Shown piece after piece: positions 51,601 through 59,771 of a stretch of 64,000 nucleotides of DNA. Every line of letters starts with the position of its first letter. Position 1 is the first letter of the stretch. A model generated the notes under the pieces. It had not been told where the DNA came from. It saw only the letters and a program-made list of their open reading frames with translations, and searched no databases. The position numbers were made by a program, and so were the translations under genes. The stretch spans positions 1-64,000 of IMG/VR virus record IMGVR_UViG_3300021962_000097. One strand, given 5' to 3'. The stretch comes from a virus.

Positions 51601-52930
51601 CTATACAAATAATGGCGGAGACACTGGTAGTACTGGCGGCACAGGTAGTGTGTATATTGGTGCTACTGGAATTGCTCTAGGTACAACAGCAGCCAACAAT
51701 GATACATTCTTAATATTTGCCAGCACTACAGGTGTAAGAGCAGGTATGTTAGTACAAGGTAGTGCTAACATACAAGCAGGAACTACAGTCATTGGAGTTA
51801 ACAGTACAAGAGTATATCTAAGTGCTGCCGTAACAGGTACTATTGCCAGTACTACAGCCATTATCTTTACTGATACTAATACTAGTCTTGGTATTATCAC
51901 TGGCGATCAAATTACCATCGCCAGCTCAACTGTGACTAATTTAGATGGAACATGGCCAGTTACTTCAGCAGGTCCAACCTCAACAACATTTAATATTAAA
52001 ACAACTATTGCAGTCACAGCTACAAATGACACCAGAGTCGGCACTATAGTAAGAATAAACAATCTACTGTTAAAAAATAGAACAGTAACTCTAGGCAGTA
52101 GTGAAGCTGGGACAAGTCCTGTAGCAGCCACACTCAAAGGTGAAAATGCTGTGGGCACTGATGTTGCAGGTGCAGCCTTGACTGTTCGCCCCGGACTATC
52201 AACTGGTAGTGCTACAGGTGCAGTGATTAACTTCCAAACAGGTACTACTGGATCAACTGGAGATACGACTCAGTCAGCTATTACTAGAATGAGTTTAACA
52301 CAAAGTACAGCCGATACCACACTTGATTTGACCACAGCAATGACCACAGCCAATGTGTTTAACACTGGGGCAACCACTGTCAACGCATTTGGCGCAGCCA
52401 CAAATATCAGCATGGGCACAGGTGCAGGTACATTTACCATTGGTAATGCACTGACTGTGCTTAACAGTACTAAGTCTATTCAAATTCCAGTAGGTACTAC
52501 CTTAGAAAGACCTACACCAGTAACTGGACAAATACGTTTCAATTCAACATTAAGTACATTTGAAGGTTATGGTGCCAGTGGTTGGGGAAGCCTAGGCGGT
52601 GTTAAATCAGTTGACGGTTTTACTTATATTATTCCAGAAACAAGTCCGGGTGCAAGTAATGGTGAATTAGAATTCTATGTTGAAGATGCTGCTGGTACTG
52701 GAACCGTTAAAGCCGCTGGCCTAAACAGAATAAAATTAGCAGTACTGCCAACTACAGCTTCTACCACAAGTACTAGCGGTGCTCTAACAGTGGCAGGTGG
52801 CGTTGGTGTTTCTGGCAATGTCTATGTTGGCTCAGGTAGTAGAGTTGGATTTGTAAATGCCAGTGATGTTAGTGCAGTGTATCAATATTATAACTCGGCT
52901 ACTAACAGTTTAGATACAATTTTTGGATAA
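45614..52930 (+). CDS. Very long tail fibre protein with beta-helix entry domain (2438 aa)
   Basis: The start MATKIKHKRSSVPGNNPTSG leads to AEFAFNTADGSIFIKND, the classic N-terminal cap of phage fibres. A beta-helix follows (GNRVYVSASKGNDLNDG near 158-175, then YTEQNPLIIPDNVTVKGDSL), closely related to that in the preceding protein. The middle is a series of repeats such as SHGFLNGDAVVYDS and THGLTTNDVVTV separated by Thr/Ser/Gly-rich strands. The end carries the TTVNAFGAATNISMG shaft motif and a GVGVSGNVYVGSGS-type cap. It is probably a receptor-binding or capsular-contact appendage; I see no enzymatic catalytic set. The ribosome site is AGGAAG. Confidence 0.84.
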   Translation: MATKIKHKRSSVPGNNPTSGQIDQAEFAFNTADGSIFIKNDANDIIEITANLYKKNTSIALTDTGVDGTITMKADGVQTIQSTSTLTSIGQDVSIEDAKELRLKELASNGSNYAAFKAPDNLASSYTFTLPTTNGNLGQLMATDGNGQLFFTDSDTFGGNRVYVSASKGNDLNDGITAPVLTIKRALQIASGLVYTSGSLVNGQKVNVVVAAGDYTEQNPLIIPDNVTVKGDSLRSVVIRPANANQDMLRVRNGCYFGEFTFRDGLSGGVPSYTFNYAVAFDDPLDVTASRTGYTYLPSTKPKITQSPYVQNCSIISFLGGNGVLVDGSKVVTPNTPTNQIEAENPVLLAPPEQGKSMVANAFTMLSFGGTGWRLINDAYAQIVSCFQIFMLNGVYTQSGGYCSITNSATNFGLYALRASGYSSSAFEFDRGYIGTTGTIGSTQTITAFGWTRVDGPVNEFVVRVRDELTNADLTSTYKTSLPGYLSTSFNAATDVNTVTNVFTITSHGFLNGDAVVYDSNGGTDISPLFSGEQFYIGFLTGNTFKLFYDDSLTREVDIISVGSGTQYFNKQDYEMYVEEVIETHNQFQTLTLDAGSPSGYTFNIGDVILGTTGGNPNNAYVYSYDSMTKELVVCVNKVTIGLTETRNNFTTASQITSVDGVAASYFMTSGVASKSDLYGATFKIKPSIIGGAYTNLVTLPGKQIWFHRPSITNSSGHTWEYAGSGTDYNALPQNGGKGDPFYEQVGQNLGKVYTSGTNELGDFKVGNFITAFNRTGNVTFTNKITVDTLDVLRLGVGGVTVETISTDVELGGNETGGPKDTRISTQLAIYSYNQIHLGNVIDKNVSTNAVPGSLVQLNSNGQINSDLIPTSRSFSSFSSAGLNSRLSITDNIPAGDVLGGDIAVEAFYQQELVLDNPITAAVGTPVIQTTGNTATTSITSTSNSFTVTHTGTLVNGTYVLIEGVTPSAYNGVWLINRASSGTFTVFTNINPGTATVQGTIYYGGASGRLKGAYTAATNVIVGSVFSNFNTAFVSGASNLIIGTDRTPSDTNTAVTISSAAAATTASLNYFLNIATYSQYFVLENSATPTFTNGSISKAFRYSNVGYITTGAAHNFSTGNETKIDAGTDAFDGSGYVTVISSTEFSYSNTGTSTTASATTTATATLVGVTGTSTTGSVAAASLTGTITLGDYVFGATLPYGAKVTAVDMAVDPRTFTISWPSTATVTGTSTATLTFITPAVETGTVRSVLTASDNQAQAEFVELRSGVLTSVNNLSGLTGGSSYVAGTYSRVPLINQTVATTSISSTATVATITHGTTVIGTFVTGSTVVIAGTTASSGSADQYNGTWTVTSGSSGSFTITGTFTNGATASVQGTIASGVGECALADITVSGAGAVTNVDLVFGGANYAVGSTLTTSNTYLGGAGSGFKITTSAIEKRAYVKLTGGQQFIATAGAPDFVEENASGVLTATATATVVATFDAQSTGVGGGVDTVLNRITTLAAHGFTTGDPVIYDPGVDPAIGGLTSGEVYYVKVITGTTIELYPSYGISTIIVLTTSTGAGHTLTRKTVDIVNNTITFPAHGFNTGDAFRINGADLPFFSGVQVTSGAHYFVGSITTNSFSVHELRSDALDSVSGVTINPVNITAIGSGTITITKNNIKITAVVNTSSNLSDNWNSLTTSTIDASSIISGIISTTRLATGTANSSTFLRGDSVWSTVVQSATLAGGSALTLSGTGVGPYTGALTFDVTKADKTGGSGGYSTTGVASFNTTQFSVGTGDTLSAGQVLIKSGVIDAGTLDTYDSSYFLNPSNLTSAVPVNKGGTNLTSYATGDTIYASGTTTLNTLNIGVADSVMTSTGSAPQWSQGLALAKNLSTSAADITTASTSAATVFNTNSTAIKLGGAANNVYVGSSTASQSLSSNVKSYTTAGSASTTVTVNVGLTASISTVERATNTATITTGSNHGLTTNDVVTVVCTSDSSFSAVAVSVTVTGLTTFTYTNNGGDTGSTGGTGSVYIGATGIALGTTAANNDTFLIFASTTGVRAGMLVQGSANIQAGTTVIGVNSTRVYLSAAVTGTIASTTAIIFTDTNTSLGIITGDQITIASSTVTNLDGTWPVTSAGPTSTTFNIKTTIAVTATNDTRVGTIVRINNLLLKNRTVTLGSSEAGTSPVAATLKGENAVGTDVAGAALTVRPGLSTGSATGAVINFQTGTTGSTGDTTQSAITRMSLTQSTADTTLDLTTAMTTANVFNTGATTVNAFGAATNISMGTGAGTFTIGNALTVLNSTKSIQIPVGTTLERPTPVTGQIRFNSTLSTFEGYGASGWGSLGGVKSVDGFTYIIPETSPGASNGELEFYVEDAAGTGTVKAAGLNRIKLAVLPTTASTTSTSGALTVAGGVGVSGNVYVGSGSRVGFVNASDVSAVYQYYNSATNSLDTIFG

Positions 52931-52939
52931 GGATTATAA

Positions 52940-53119
52940 ATGAAGATAGATTTTCAATTTGACACTCAATATGGAAAATTTTGTGATGCTTTGCATTTAT
53001 CAGACGATCACAGCTTAACTGATGCAGAGATTGAAGCAATGAAGCAACAACGATTGACAAATTGGATTGCGGTTATCACTGCGTCCCCTGAAGAAGTTGT
53101 TGAACAACCAACGGAGTAA
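52940..53119 (+). CDS. Small fibre-associated protein (59 aa)
   Basis: A short ORF starts ATG 52940 after AAGGAT and ends TAA 53117-53119. It contains FCDALHLSDDHSLTDAEIEA near 14-33 and then MKQQRLTNWIAVI. Small proteins with this D-A-L-x-L-[SP]-x-DH-x-x-[TS]-D-A-E-I-E-x-MK-x-QR pattern occur next to fibre genes in other phages and prophages as I recall. Function is unknown; a chaperone or minor structural role is possible. Its last codons contain the GGAG ribosome site of the next gene, so the two are translationally coupled. Confidence 0.75.
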   Translation: MKIDFQFDTQYGKFCDALHLSDDHSLTDAEIEAMKQQRLTNWIAVITASPEEVVEQPTE

Positions 53120-53122
53120 TAC

Positions 53123-55972
53123 ATGGCAGATAGATATTGGGTTGGCGGATCAGGTACATGGGATGCAACCAGTACGACTAACTGGGCCACAAGTTCTGGC
53201 GGTGCTTCAGGAGCAAGTGCGCCTACAGCATCTGATAACGTTTTCTTTGACTCCAACTCCAATGTAGGAACAGGCGCATTTACTGTTACTGTTTCTGCGG
53301 CTGTTTGTAACGATATAACCATTGGTGGGGCAAGTGCGCCACAAGCATTAGACGGTGCAATGACGCTGGCTTTTGCGTCATCTACATTGACTGTATCTGG
53401 CTCATGGACTAATCAGGCGACTAATTTTGCTGTAACAAATACAGCAGCAACAGTGACATTTAACGCCACTACTACAGGTAAAACGATTACAACCAATGGT
53501 GTAACTATTGGAGTTACTATTACGCTCAATGGTGTTGGTGGGGCATGGACGCTTGGATCAGCATTAAATATTAGTATATATACACTTACTCTTACAAATG
53601 GAACGTTTGATACATCAGCAAGTAACTATGCTGTTACTGCTAGTGCTTTTTCTTCAAGCAATTCAAACATAAGGACAATAAATTTAAACGGATCAACTGT
53701 TACGTTAGGCGCCGTTAGCACTGCTTGGCAAATGACAACCAGCACTAATGCAACGCTAAATGCTGGAACATCAACCATTAATCTCACATCTAGTAATTTA
53801 ATTTTTGCCGGAGGTGGGTTAACTTACTATAATGTTCAGTTTACAAGCACCAGTGCAGGTGCATTGTTTCAAGTACTTGGGGCAAGTACATATAATAATT
53901 TTACAGTTGCTACGGCTAGTGCAACTGGTTTAAGTAGGCTAATTTTTACCGCAAGTCAAACAATTAACGGCACATTGACTGCTAACGGTTCAAACGGTAA
54001 CATTAGGCTATTTGTCAACTCACAAACGATAGGAACAACGGCAACATTAACTTGTGCCGCAATTGCCGCTATGACTGATGTTGACTTCCGTGACATAACA
54101 ATAGCAGGAGCGCATGGCACGTTGTCTGGTACTCGATTGGGAGACTGCGGAGGTAACAGCAATATTACGTTTGTGGCTGGAGCAAATAAGTATTGGAACT
54201 TAGCGGCAGGTGGCAACTGGAGCGCCACGGCTTGGGCGTTAGGTTCAGGTGGATCAGTAGCAGATACAAACTTTCCGTTACCTCAAGACACAGTAATCAT
54301 TGAGAATACAGGACTCAATACTAGCGCAACAGTTACTATCAATGCAGGTTACAACATTGGCACATTAGATACATCAACACGTACTAACGCAATGACGTTA
54401 GCGTCAAGTGGAAATGCCCCAACTTTTTATGGAAACTTTACATACGGTTCTGGTGTAACTCCAACAGGAACTGGAACATATACATTCTCTAATCGCTCCA
54501 CAAAAACACTCAACTCTGGTGGTAAAACATTTACTCAACCAATAACAATAACTGCTCCCAGTGGAGGTATTCAACTTGTTACAAACAATCTGACGCTAGG
54601 CACAACGCTTACCACTACTTTAGCGCAAGGTACGTTAGACTTGAATAACCTGACACTAAGTACAGGATTGTTCAGCTCAAACACCTCAAATACTCGAACT
54701 ATTGCTTTTGGTAGTACAGGATCAATTGTTACTACCACGACTACCGCTGGATCAACTGTTCTTTCGATGGCAACTGCCACAAACTTTACGTTTACTGGCA
54801 CATCGAACATATCAGCAGCAATGTCCACGACAAGGACGTTTAACTTTGGTGGCGCTGGAGCAACAACCTCAAACAGGTTAAACATTAACCTGACATCAGG
54901 CGCATCTGTTCCTACGTTTACAGGATCGTTTCGTCAAGTTAACTTTACCGGATCAACATGTAACACCGGCTCACAAACCATCAATTGTCACGGGTTTACG
55001 CTTGCATCAGGAGGGACTTATACAACCACTACTTTTACAACAGTAGGTACAGGCACATTAACATCAAATGGAAAATCAATATCAACTCTTAGGGTTAATG
55101 CGTCTGGCATAACAACTACGCTTTCTGATGCTTTGATTTGCACTAGCATATGGTATTTGACCCAAGGCACAATTGATCTTAATGGGTTTAGTTTAACTAC
55201 GCCCGGTTATTGGGGAGATAGCACTTTTGCAAAAAATATAACTTTTAACGGTGGGACTATTTTTATAACAATAGCTAACCCTTTTGCGTGGGATAACGTT
55301 AGCGGTAGTGGAAATCTTACCACGACAGCAGGTACTGGCACAGGCACAATCTCCATGACTGCCGCAACTGCCAAGGCGTTTCAAGGCGGAGGGGCTACGT
55401 ATAACTGCACATTGAATCAAGGTGGTGCTGGTGATTTGACCATCACAGGCTCAAACACATTTGACAACATCACAAATACGGTTCAGCCAGCATCGGTCTT
55501 ATTCACCGCAGGAACAACAAGCACGTTCTTGTCTGGGTTTTCACTGTCTGGCACTGCTGGAAACCTGATAACCATAGGTTCTGCCACTGCCGCAAGCCAT
55601 ACGTTATCCAAGGCAAGTGGTACTGTGTCTGTGTCTTACTGCTCCATTAGCAGGTCATCTGCCACAGGTGGCGCCACTTACCTAGCATTTACCGGCAATG
55701 GCAATGTGGACGGTGGAAACAACACTGGTTGGTTATTCAGTGGTACCAGTGTGGCCTCTAGAATAACATCAACGGGTGTGTTGTCCATAGCTGGAGAATT
55801 AGATGAAGTTACACAGACTACCATTAGACTGACCTCATCTAACCTATACTCGAGTGAATTTGATGAATATACATTGCAAGGCGCAGGTGGCGGACTTGCT
55901 AAACGAGAAACATCCACTGGAAAAATTCAAGTGACCGGACAGTTTGATGAATACAACAAGCCCTATGCATAA
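53123..55972 (+). CDS. RYWVGGxGxWD beta-repeat surface protein
   Basis: This 949-aa protein begins ADRYWVGGSGTWDATSTTNW. It has a second copy of the motif near 352-372 (NKYWNLAAGGNWSATAWALG). The body is Thr/Ser/Asn/Gly-rich beta strands of about 20 residues, as in autotransporter-like or adhesin beta-helices. The C-terminus (SGEFDEYTLQGAGGG-type repeats, FDEY at two places) may form a knob. RYWVGGTGTWD-type proteins are widespread in unrelated phages. CpG-containing codons (acg, gcg) look commoner here than in the flanking fibre genes, so recent acquisition with the preceding 59-aa gene is plausible. Role: adhesin or decoration (inferred). Confidence 0.78.
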   Translation: MADRYWVGGSGTWDATSTTNWATSSGGASGASAPTASDNVFFDSNSNVGTGAFTVTVSAAVCNDITIGGASAPQALDGAMTLAFASSTLTVSGSWTNQATNFAVTNTAATVTFNATTTGKTITTNGVTIGVTITLNGVGGAWTLGSALNISIYTLTLTNGTFDTSASNYAVTASAFSSSNSNIRTINLNGSTVTLGAVSTAWQMTTSTNATLNAGTSTINLTSSNLIFAGGGLTYYNVQFTSTSAGALFQVLGASTYNNFTVATASATGLSRLIFTASQTINGTLTANGSNGNIRLFVNSQTIGTTATLTCAAIAAMTDVDFRDITIAGAHGTLSGTRLGDCGGNSNITFVAGANKYWNLAAGGNWSATAWALGSGGSVADTNFPLPQDTVIIENTGLNTSATVTINAGYNIGTLDTSTRTNAMTLASSGNAPTFYGNFTYGSGVTPTGTGTYTFSNRSTKTLNSGGKTFTQPITITAPSGGIQLVTNNLTLGTTLTTTLAQGTLDLNNLTLSTGLFSSNTSNTRTIAFGSTGSIVTTTTTAGSTVLSMATATNFTFTGTSNISAAMSTTRTFNFGGAGATTSNRLNINLTSGASVPTFTGSFRQVNFTGSTCNTGSQTINCHGFTLASGGTYTTTTFTTVGTGTLTSNGKSISTLRVNASGITTTLSDALICTSIWYLTQGTIDLNGFSLTTPGYWGDSTFAKNITFNGGTIFITIANPFAWDNVSGSGNLTTTAGTGTGTISMTAATAKAFQGGGATYNCTLNQGGAGDLTITGSNTFDNITNTVQPASVLFTAGTTSTFLSGFSLSGTAGNLITIGSATAASHTLSKASGTVSVSYCSISRSSATGGATYLAFTGNGNVDGGNNTGWLFSGTSVASRITSTGVLSIAGELDEVTQTTIRLTSSNLYSSEFDEYTLQGAGGGLAKRETSTGKIQVTGQFDEYNKPYA

Positions 55973-55993
55973 GTAACTATATGGACAAATAAC

Positions 55994-58900
55994 ATGGCAA
56001 AACTATTATCAGGAACAAGAATATATGGAACAGCAACAGTTGATTCCACACTGACACTGCAAGATCTAGTAACATCTGCGGCCACGGCTAACATAGCAAA
56101 TACAACATCAACAACAGTTAATGCATTTGGTGCAGCCACAACACTGGGGATTGGCGGCTCAACTGGTACGCTGACCCTGGGAAATCCAACCATTGCTACC
56201 AGTGTTACCAGCGGTACACTGGCCTTGTTCAACACTGGCCTAACAGGTACTATGAACATCGGTGGCGCAGCAGGTACATTTAACATCGGGTCAAGCACTT
56301 CAACTGTTACTTTCAATGGTACCACTATTAACTTAAACGGTACTAATCCTAGCATTGCCAGTACTAATACTGGCACAGCATCGCTATTCAATGCCAACAT
56401 TACTGCAATTAACTTTGGTCAAGCAGCAGCAATTTCTATGGGCGGTACTGGCAGTAATGTCACAGTACGAGGCAATCTACTGGTAAACGGTAATACCATA
56501 CTAGGTGATGCTTCTGGCGATTCAGTGACTTACAATGCCAGTACGGCCACAGTGGCTACAACTTATTCGTTCACCAATACTGATACTGGTACAAACACCG
56601 TAGTTTATCCAATTAAATTTGCACACACACTGTCATCTGGTACAGCAGCCGTGGGTATCGGATCAGGATTCCAATTTACTGCACCTAATGCTTCTGGTAC
56701 GGTGATTGCCGGCGGCAGTGTTGAAGCTGTATCAACCAATGTAACAGCAACATCAGAAGCCTATGATGTTGTAGTTCGAGCATATACCGCTGGCGCCAGC
56801 GGTCAAGTACTAAAAGCCAATGGTACAACTTTAGAAGTTGGAGCATCTAACACTAATACTACTATTAAAACACTAGGTACTGGTACATTAACTGTAACAG
56901 GTGGCACAACTGGTGCATCTAGTGCAGGCGCTATAGTCACAGTCAGCGGTGGAGCTGGTGGAGCAACTACAGGTGCAGGTGGACAGGCAGTATTCAAAGG
57001 TGGTGACGGTACTACTTCTAGTACAGGAGGTGATGTAACACTCAAAGGCGGTGCCGCAGTAGGTACAAATATTGCAGGCGCAAACACTGTAATTGAAGCA
57101 GGTAATGGTACTGGCACAGGTGGTTCTGGTAACATAATATTTAGAACAGCCAGTGCAGGCTCTAGTGGTAGTACTGCTGATACTATGACTGATAGATTAA
57201 CTATTAATAGTAGTGGTCTTATTTCTTTTGCCGGCGCAGTTACTATTGGCGGAGATCTAACAGTTAATGGAACCGTAACTACCATTAATTCAAGTACAGT
57301 CACTATCGATGACAAAAATATTGAACTAGCCAGTGTGGCAGCCATCACAGGCTTAACTGTAACACTAACCAACGGTAGTCCAACAGTTACATTTATCGGT
57401 GTAAGTACAACCACTGGTTTACTAGCAGGCCAAACATTAACTATCACTAGTGTACAAAGTGGTAGTCCTGCATTTGGTGTAGGCGCAACTATTCTAAGTG
57501 TTGACAGTCTAACGCAGGTAACAATGACTGATAATACTACTGGAACAACAGGTAATGTAACCATTAGCTCAAGCGGATCTAGCGATGCTACAGCAGATGG
57601 CGGCGGTATTACTGTTAAAGGCGCTACAGATAAAACATGGAGTTATGTAAATTCAACTACTGCTTGGACCAGTAATCAAAATATTGATGCTGCCTCAGGT
57701 AAAACTTACAAAATAAATGGTACCGATGTACTAAGTGCAAGTGCTGTACTACAAAATTCTGCTACATCAAGCATAGGTGCAACTGGTAGTGCTGCCACAG
57801 TTAATATTGGCAGCACATCAAACAACAATATTTTAAACATCTATGCTAATGGTACCACAGGTACTGCTACACTAGGCACAAACGTTACCAACGGAACTGT
57901 TAACATATTTGCAGGTGTAACCGATACGGTTAATTACAGTGGCGCAGCAACTAGTATTACGGTTGGTAACACTGCAACCGCAGCACAGAGTGTCAGTATG
58001 TTTACAGCCAGCACTGGTTCAAGTACATACAATTTTGCCACAGGTGCCACACTTAATGCAAATACCAAAGCTATTAATATTGGTACTGCCGGTGTTAGCG
58101 GATCAACTACTAATATCAGTATTAACAGCACAGTCAGTGGAGCACTTGGCACAACAACCATTGGCGGTGCAACTCTAACAGCATCGACTCCGACTGCTGT
58201 TAATTTAGGCACTAGCACATCATCATTAACTACAGTTACCGTTGGTGGTGCAATCACTGGAAATATATTAAAAATTGCCGGTACAGCCAGCGGTACTGCT
58301 AATCTTACTACAGATGTAACCAACGGTACGCTAAACATTGGTCAAAGCGTTACAGGCACAGTGGCCATTGGTGCAAGCGGTACAGTACAATTAGGTACTA
58401 GTGCCACTGTGGCAACCACTGCTCAAGTTGGCGGTGCCGTAACTGGGAATACACTCAAGGTAGCTGGTACAGCAGGAGGCACTGCTAATATTACTACAGA
58501 TGTAACCAGTGGTACATTTAATATAGCTCAAAGTGTAACTGGAACTACTACACTCGGATCAAGTGGTACTGTACAACTTGGTACAAGCACAGGATCAACA
58601 ACTGTGGCACAAGTTGGTGGTGCTATCGATGGCAACACACTAAAAATTGCCGGTACAGCAGCAGGAACAACCAGTGGCATTACCACTGATGTGACCAGTG
58701 GTACATTTAACATTGCACAGTCAGTAACAGGTACTGTAAAAATTGGTTCAAGTGGTACAGTTCAATTAGGTACTAGTGCCAGCGTGGCAACTACTGCTCA
58801 AGTTGGCGGTGCTGTAACAGGCAACACATTGAAAATTGCTGGTACAGCAGGAGGCACTACTAATATTACTACAGATGTAACCAACGGTATATTCAATGTT

Positions 58901-59761
58901 GCACAAAGTGTAACTGGTACAACTAACATTGCCTCAAGTGGTACTGTACAACTAGGTACAAGCACAGGCGCAACAACTACTGTACAAGTTGGTGGCGCAA
59001 TTACAGGTAATATTCTTAAGATTGCAGGTGTAGCAGCAGGTACTGCTAATATTACAACTGATGTAACCAGTGGTACACTAAACATTGGACAAAGTGTTAC
59101 AGGCACTGTGGCCATTGGTTCAAGTGGTACTGTACAACTAGGTACAAGCACTAGTATAGCCACTACCGCACAAGTTGGTGGTGCTGTAACAGGCAACACA
59201 TTGAAACTAGCAGGCACTGCCAGCGGTGCTGTAAACATTACCACAGACGTAACCACAGGATCAGTTAATTTATTTGCTGGAGTAACTACTGGTACAGTAA
59301 CAGTAGGTGGCGCTACAGCAGGCACGTTAGCCATTGCATTCAACAAGGCCAGTACCAGTACAACAACAGGGGCAGTGACCATTGCAGGCGGACTTGGTGT
59401 TGCAGGTGCTGTTAACGCACAGACCAAGAGCTTTATTATTGATCACCCAACTAAACCTGGTAAACTATTAAAACATGGTAGCTTAGAAGGCCCTGAATTT
59501 GGTGTTTATGTACGTGGACGTTGTCAAGGCAAGTATATTCAACTTCCTGATTACTGGATAGGACTAGTTGATGCTGACACGGTAACAGTTGATCTAACAC
59601 CTATTGGAAGCCATCAGAAATTGTACGTAGAACGAGTAGAAGGTGATCGAGTTTACATTGCCAATGATGCTCTGTTTGGACGATCAGTTGACTGTTTCTA
59701 CACAGTATGGGGCGCACGTAAAGACGTTGGCGCATTAGATATTGAAGTAGACAAAGAATAA
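55994..59761 (+). CDS. Tail fibre with 62-residue tandem repeats and a conserved C-terminal 'IDHPTKPGK' domain
   Basis: This 1255-aa protein starts MAKLLSGTRIYGTATVDSTL. The N-terminal and central parts are shaft repeats (STTVNAFGAATTLGIG and similar). Around residues 750-1100 there are five to six tandem 62-residue repeats. The C-terminal about 110 residues start with SFIIDHPTKPGKLLKHGSLE and include LPDYWIGLVDADTVTVDLTP and VDCFYTVWGARKDV, a domain found at the end of many aquatic phage fibres. It probably assists trimer folding or receptor contact; I see no S74-type protease dyad with certainty. The stop is followed directly by the ribosome site AAGGAAAA of the next gene. Confidence 0.85.
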   Translation: MAKLLSGTRIYGTATVDSTLTLQDLVTSAATANIANTTSTTVNAFGAATTLGIGGSTGTLTLGNPTIATSVTSGTLALFNTGLTGTMNIGGAAGTFNIGSSTSTVTFNGTTINLNGTNPSIASTNTGTASLFNANITAINFGQAAAISMGGTGSNVTVRGNLLVNGNTILGDASGDSVTYNASTATVATTYSFTNTDTGTNTVVYPIKFAHTLSSGTAAVGIGSGFQFTAPNASGTVIAGGSVEAVSTNVTATSEAYDVVVRAYTAGASGQVLKANGTTLEVGASNTNTTIKTLGTGTLTVTGGTTGASSAGAIVTVSGGAGGATTGAGGQAVFKGGDGTTSSTGGDVTLKGGAAVGTNIAGANTVIEAGNGTGTGGSGNIIFRTASAGSSGSTADTMTDRLTINSSGLISFAGAVTIGGDLTVNGTVTTINSSTVTIDDKNIELASVAAITGLTVTLTNGSPTVTFIGVSTTTGLLAGQTLTITSVQSGSPAFGVGATILSVDSLTQVTMTDNTTGTTGNVTISSSGSSDATADGGGITVKGATDKTWSYVNSTTAWTSNQNIDAASGKTYKINGTDVLSASAVLQNSATSSIGATGSAATVNIGSTSNNNILNIYANGTTGTATLGTNVTNGTVNIFAGVTDTVNYSGAATSITVGNTATAAQSVSMFTASTGSSTYNFATGATLNANTKAINIGTAGVSGSTTNISINSTVSGALGTTTIGGATLTASTPTAVNLGTSTSSLTTVTVGGAITGNILKIAGTASGTANLTTDVTNGTLNIGQSVTGTVAIGASGTVQLGTSATVATTAQVGGAVTGNTLKVAGTAGGTANITTDVTSGTFNIAQSVTGTTTLGSSGTVQLGTSTGSTTVAQVGGAIDGNTLKIAGTAAGTTSGITTDVTSGTFNIAQSVTGTVKIGSSGTVQLGTSASVATTAQVGGAVTGNTLKIAGTAGGTTNITTDVTNGIFNVAQSVTGTTNIASSGTVQLGTSTGATTTVQVGGAITGNILKIAGVAAGTANITTDVTSGTLNIGQSVTGTVAIGSSGTVQLGTSTSIATTAQVGGAVTGNTLKLAGTASGAVNITTDVTTGSVNLFAGVTTGTVTVGGATAGTLAIAFNKASTSTTTGAVTIAGGLGVAGAVNAQTKSFIIDHPTKPGKLLKHGSLEGPEFGVYVRGRCQGKYIQLPDYWIGLVDADTVTVDLTPIGSHQKLYVERVEGDRVYIANDALFGRSVDCFYTVWGARKDVGALDIEVDKE
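58241..59290 (+). repeat. Tandem 186-bp repeat within the fibre gene (5 full units plus a partial one)
   Basis: Units start at 58241, 58427, 58613, 58802, 58988 and 59174, a period of 186 bp (189 for the third). Each encodes VGGA[IV]-x-GN-x-LK-[IVL]-AG and later TTDVT-x-G and [SA]SGTVQLGTS. The last unit breaks off and changes to another repeat type. Strong DNA similarity suggests ongoing unequal recombination. Confidence 0.9.
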
Positions 59762-59771
59762 GGAAAATAAA

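Noticed and set aside
56803-57564. Long minus-strand frames opposite fibre genes (also 50440-50919, 55963-56400, 58798-59427)
   Set aside because: They mirror Thr/Gly/Ser-rich repeat codons of the real fibre genes, giving Val/Pro/Leu-rich low-complexity peptides; shadows.
58241-59290. CRISPR array
   Set aside because: Repeats are 186 bp, directly adjacent, in frame within a fibre gene, and have no spacers.
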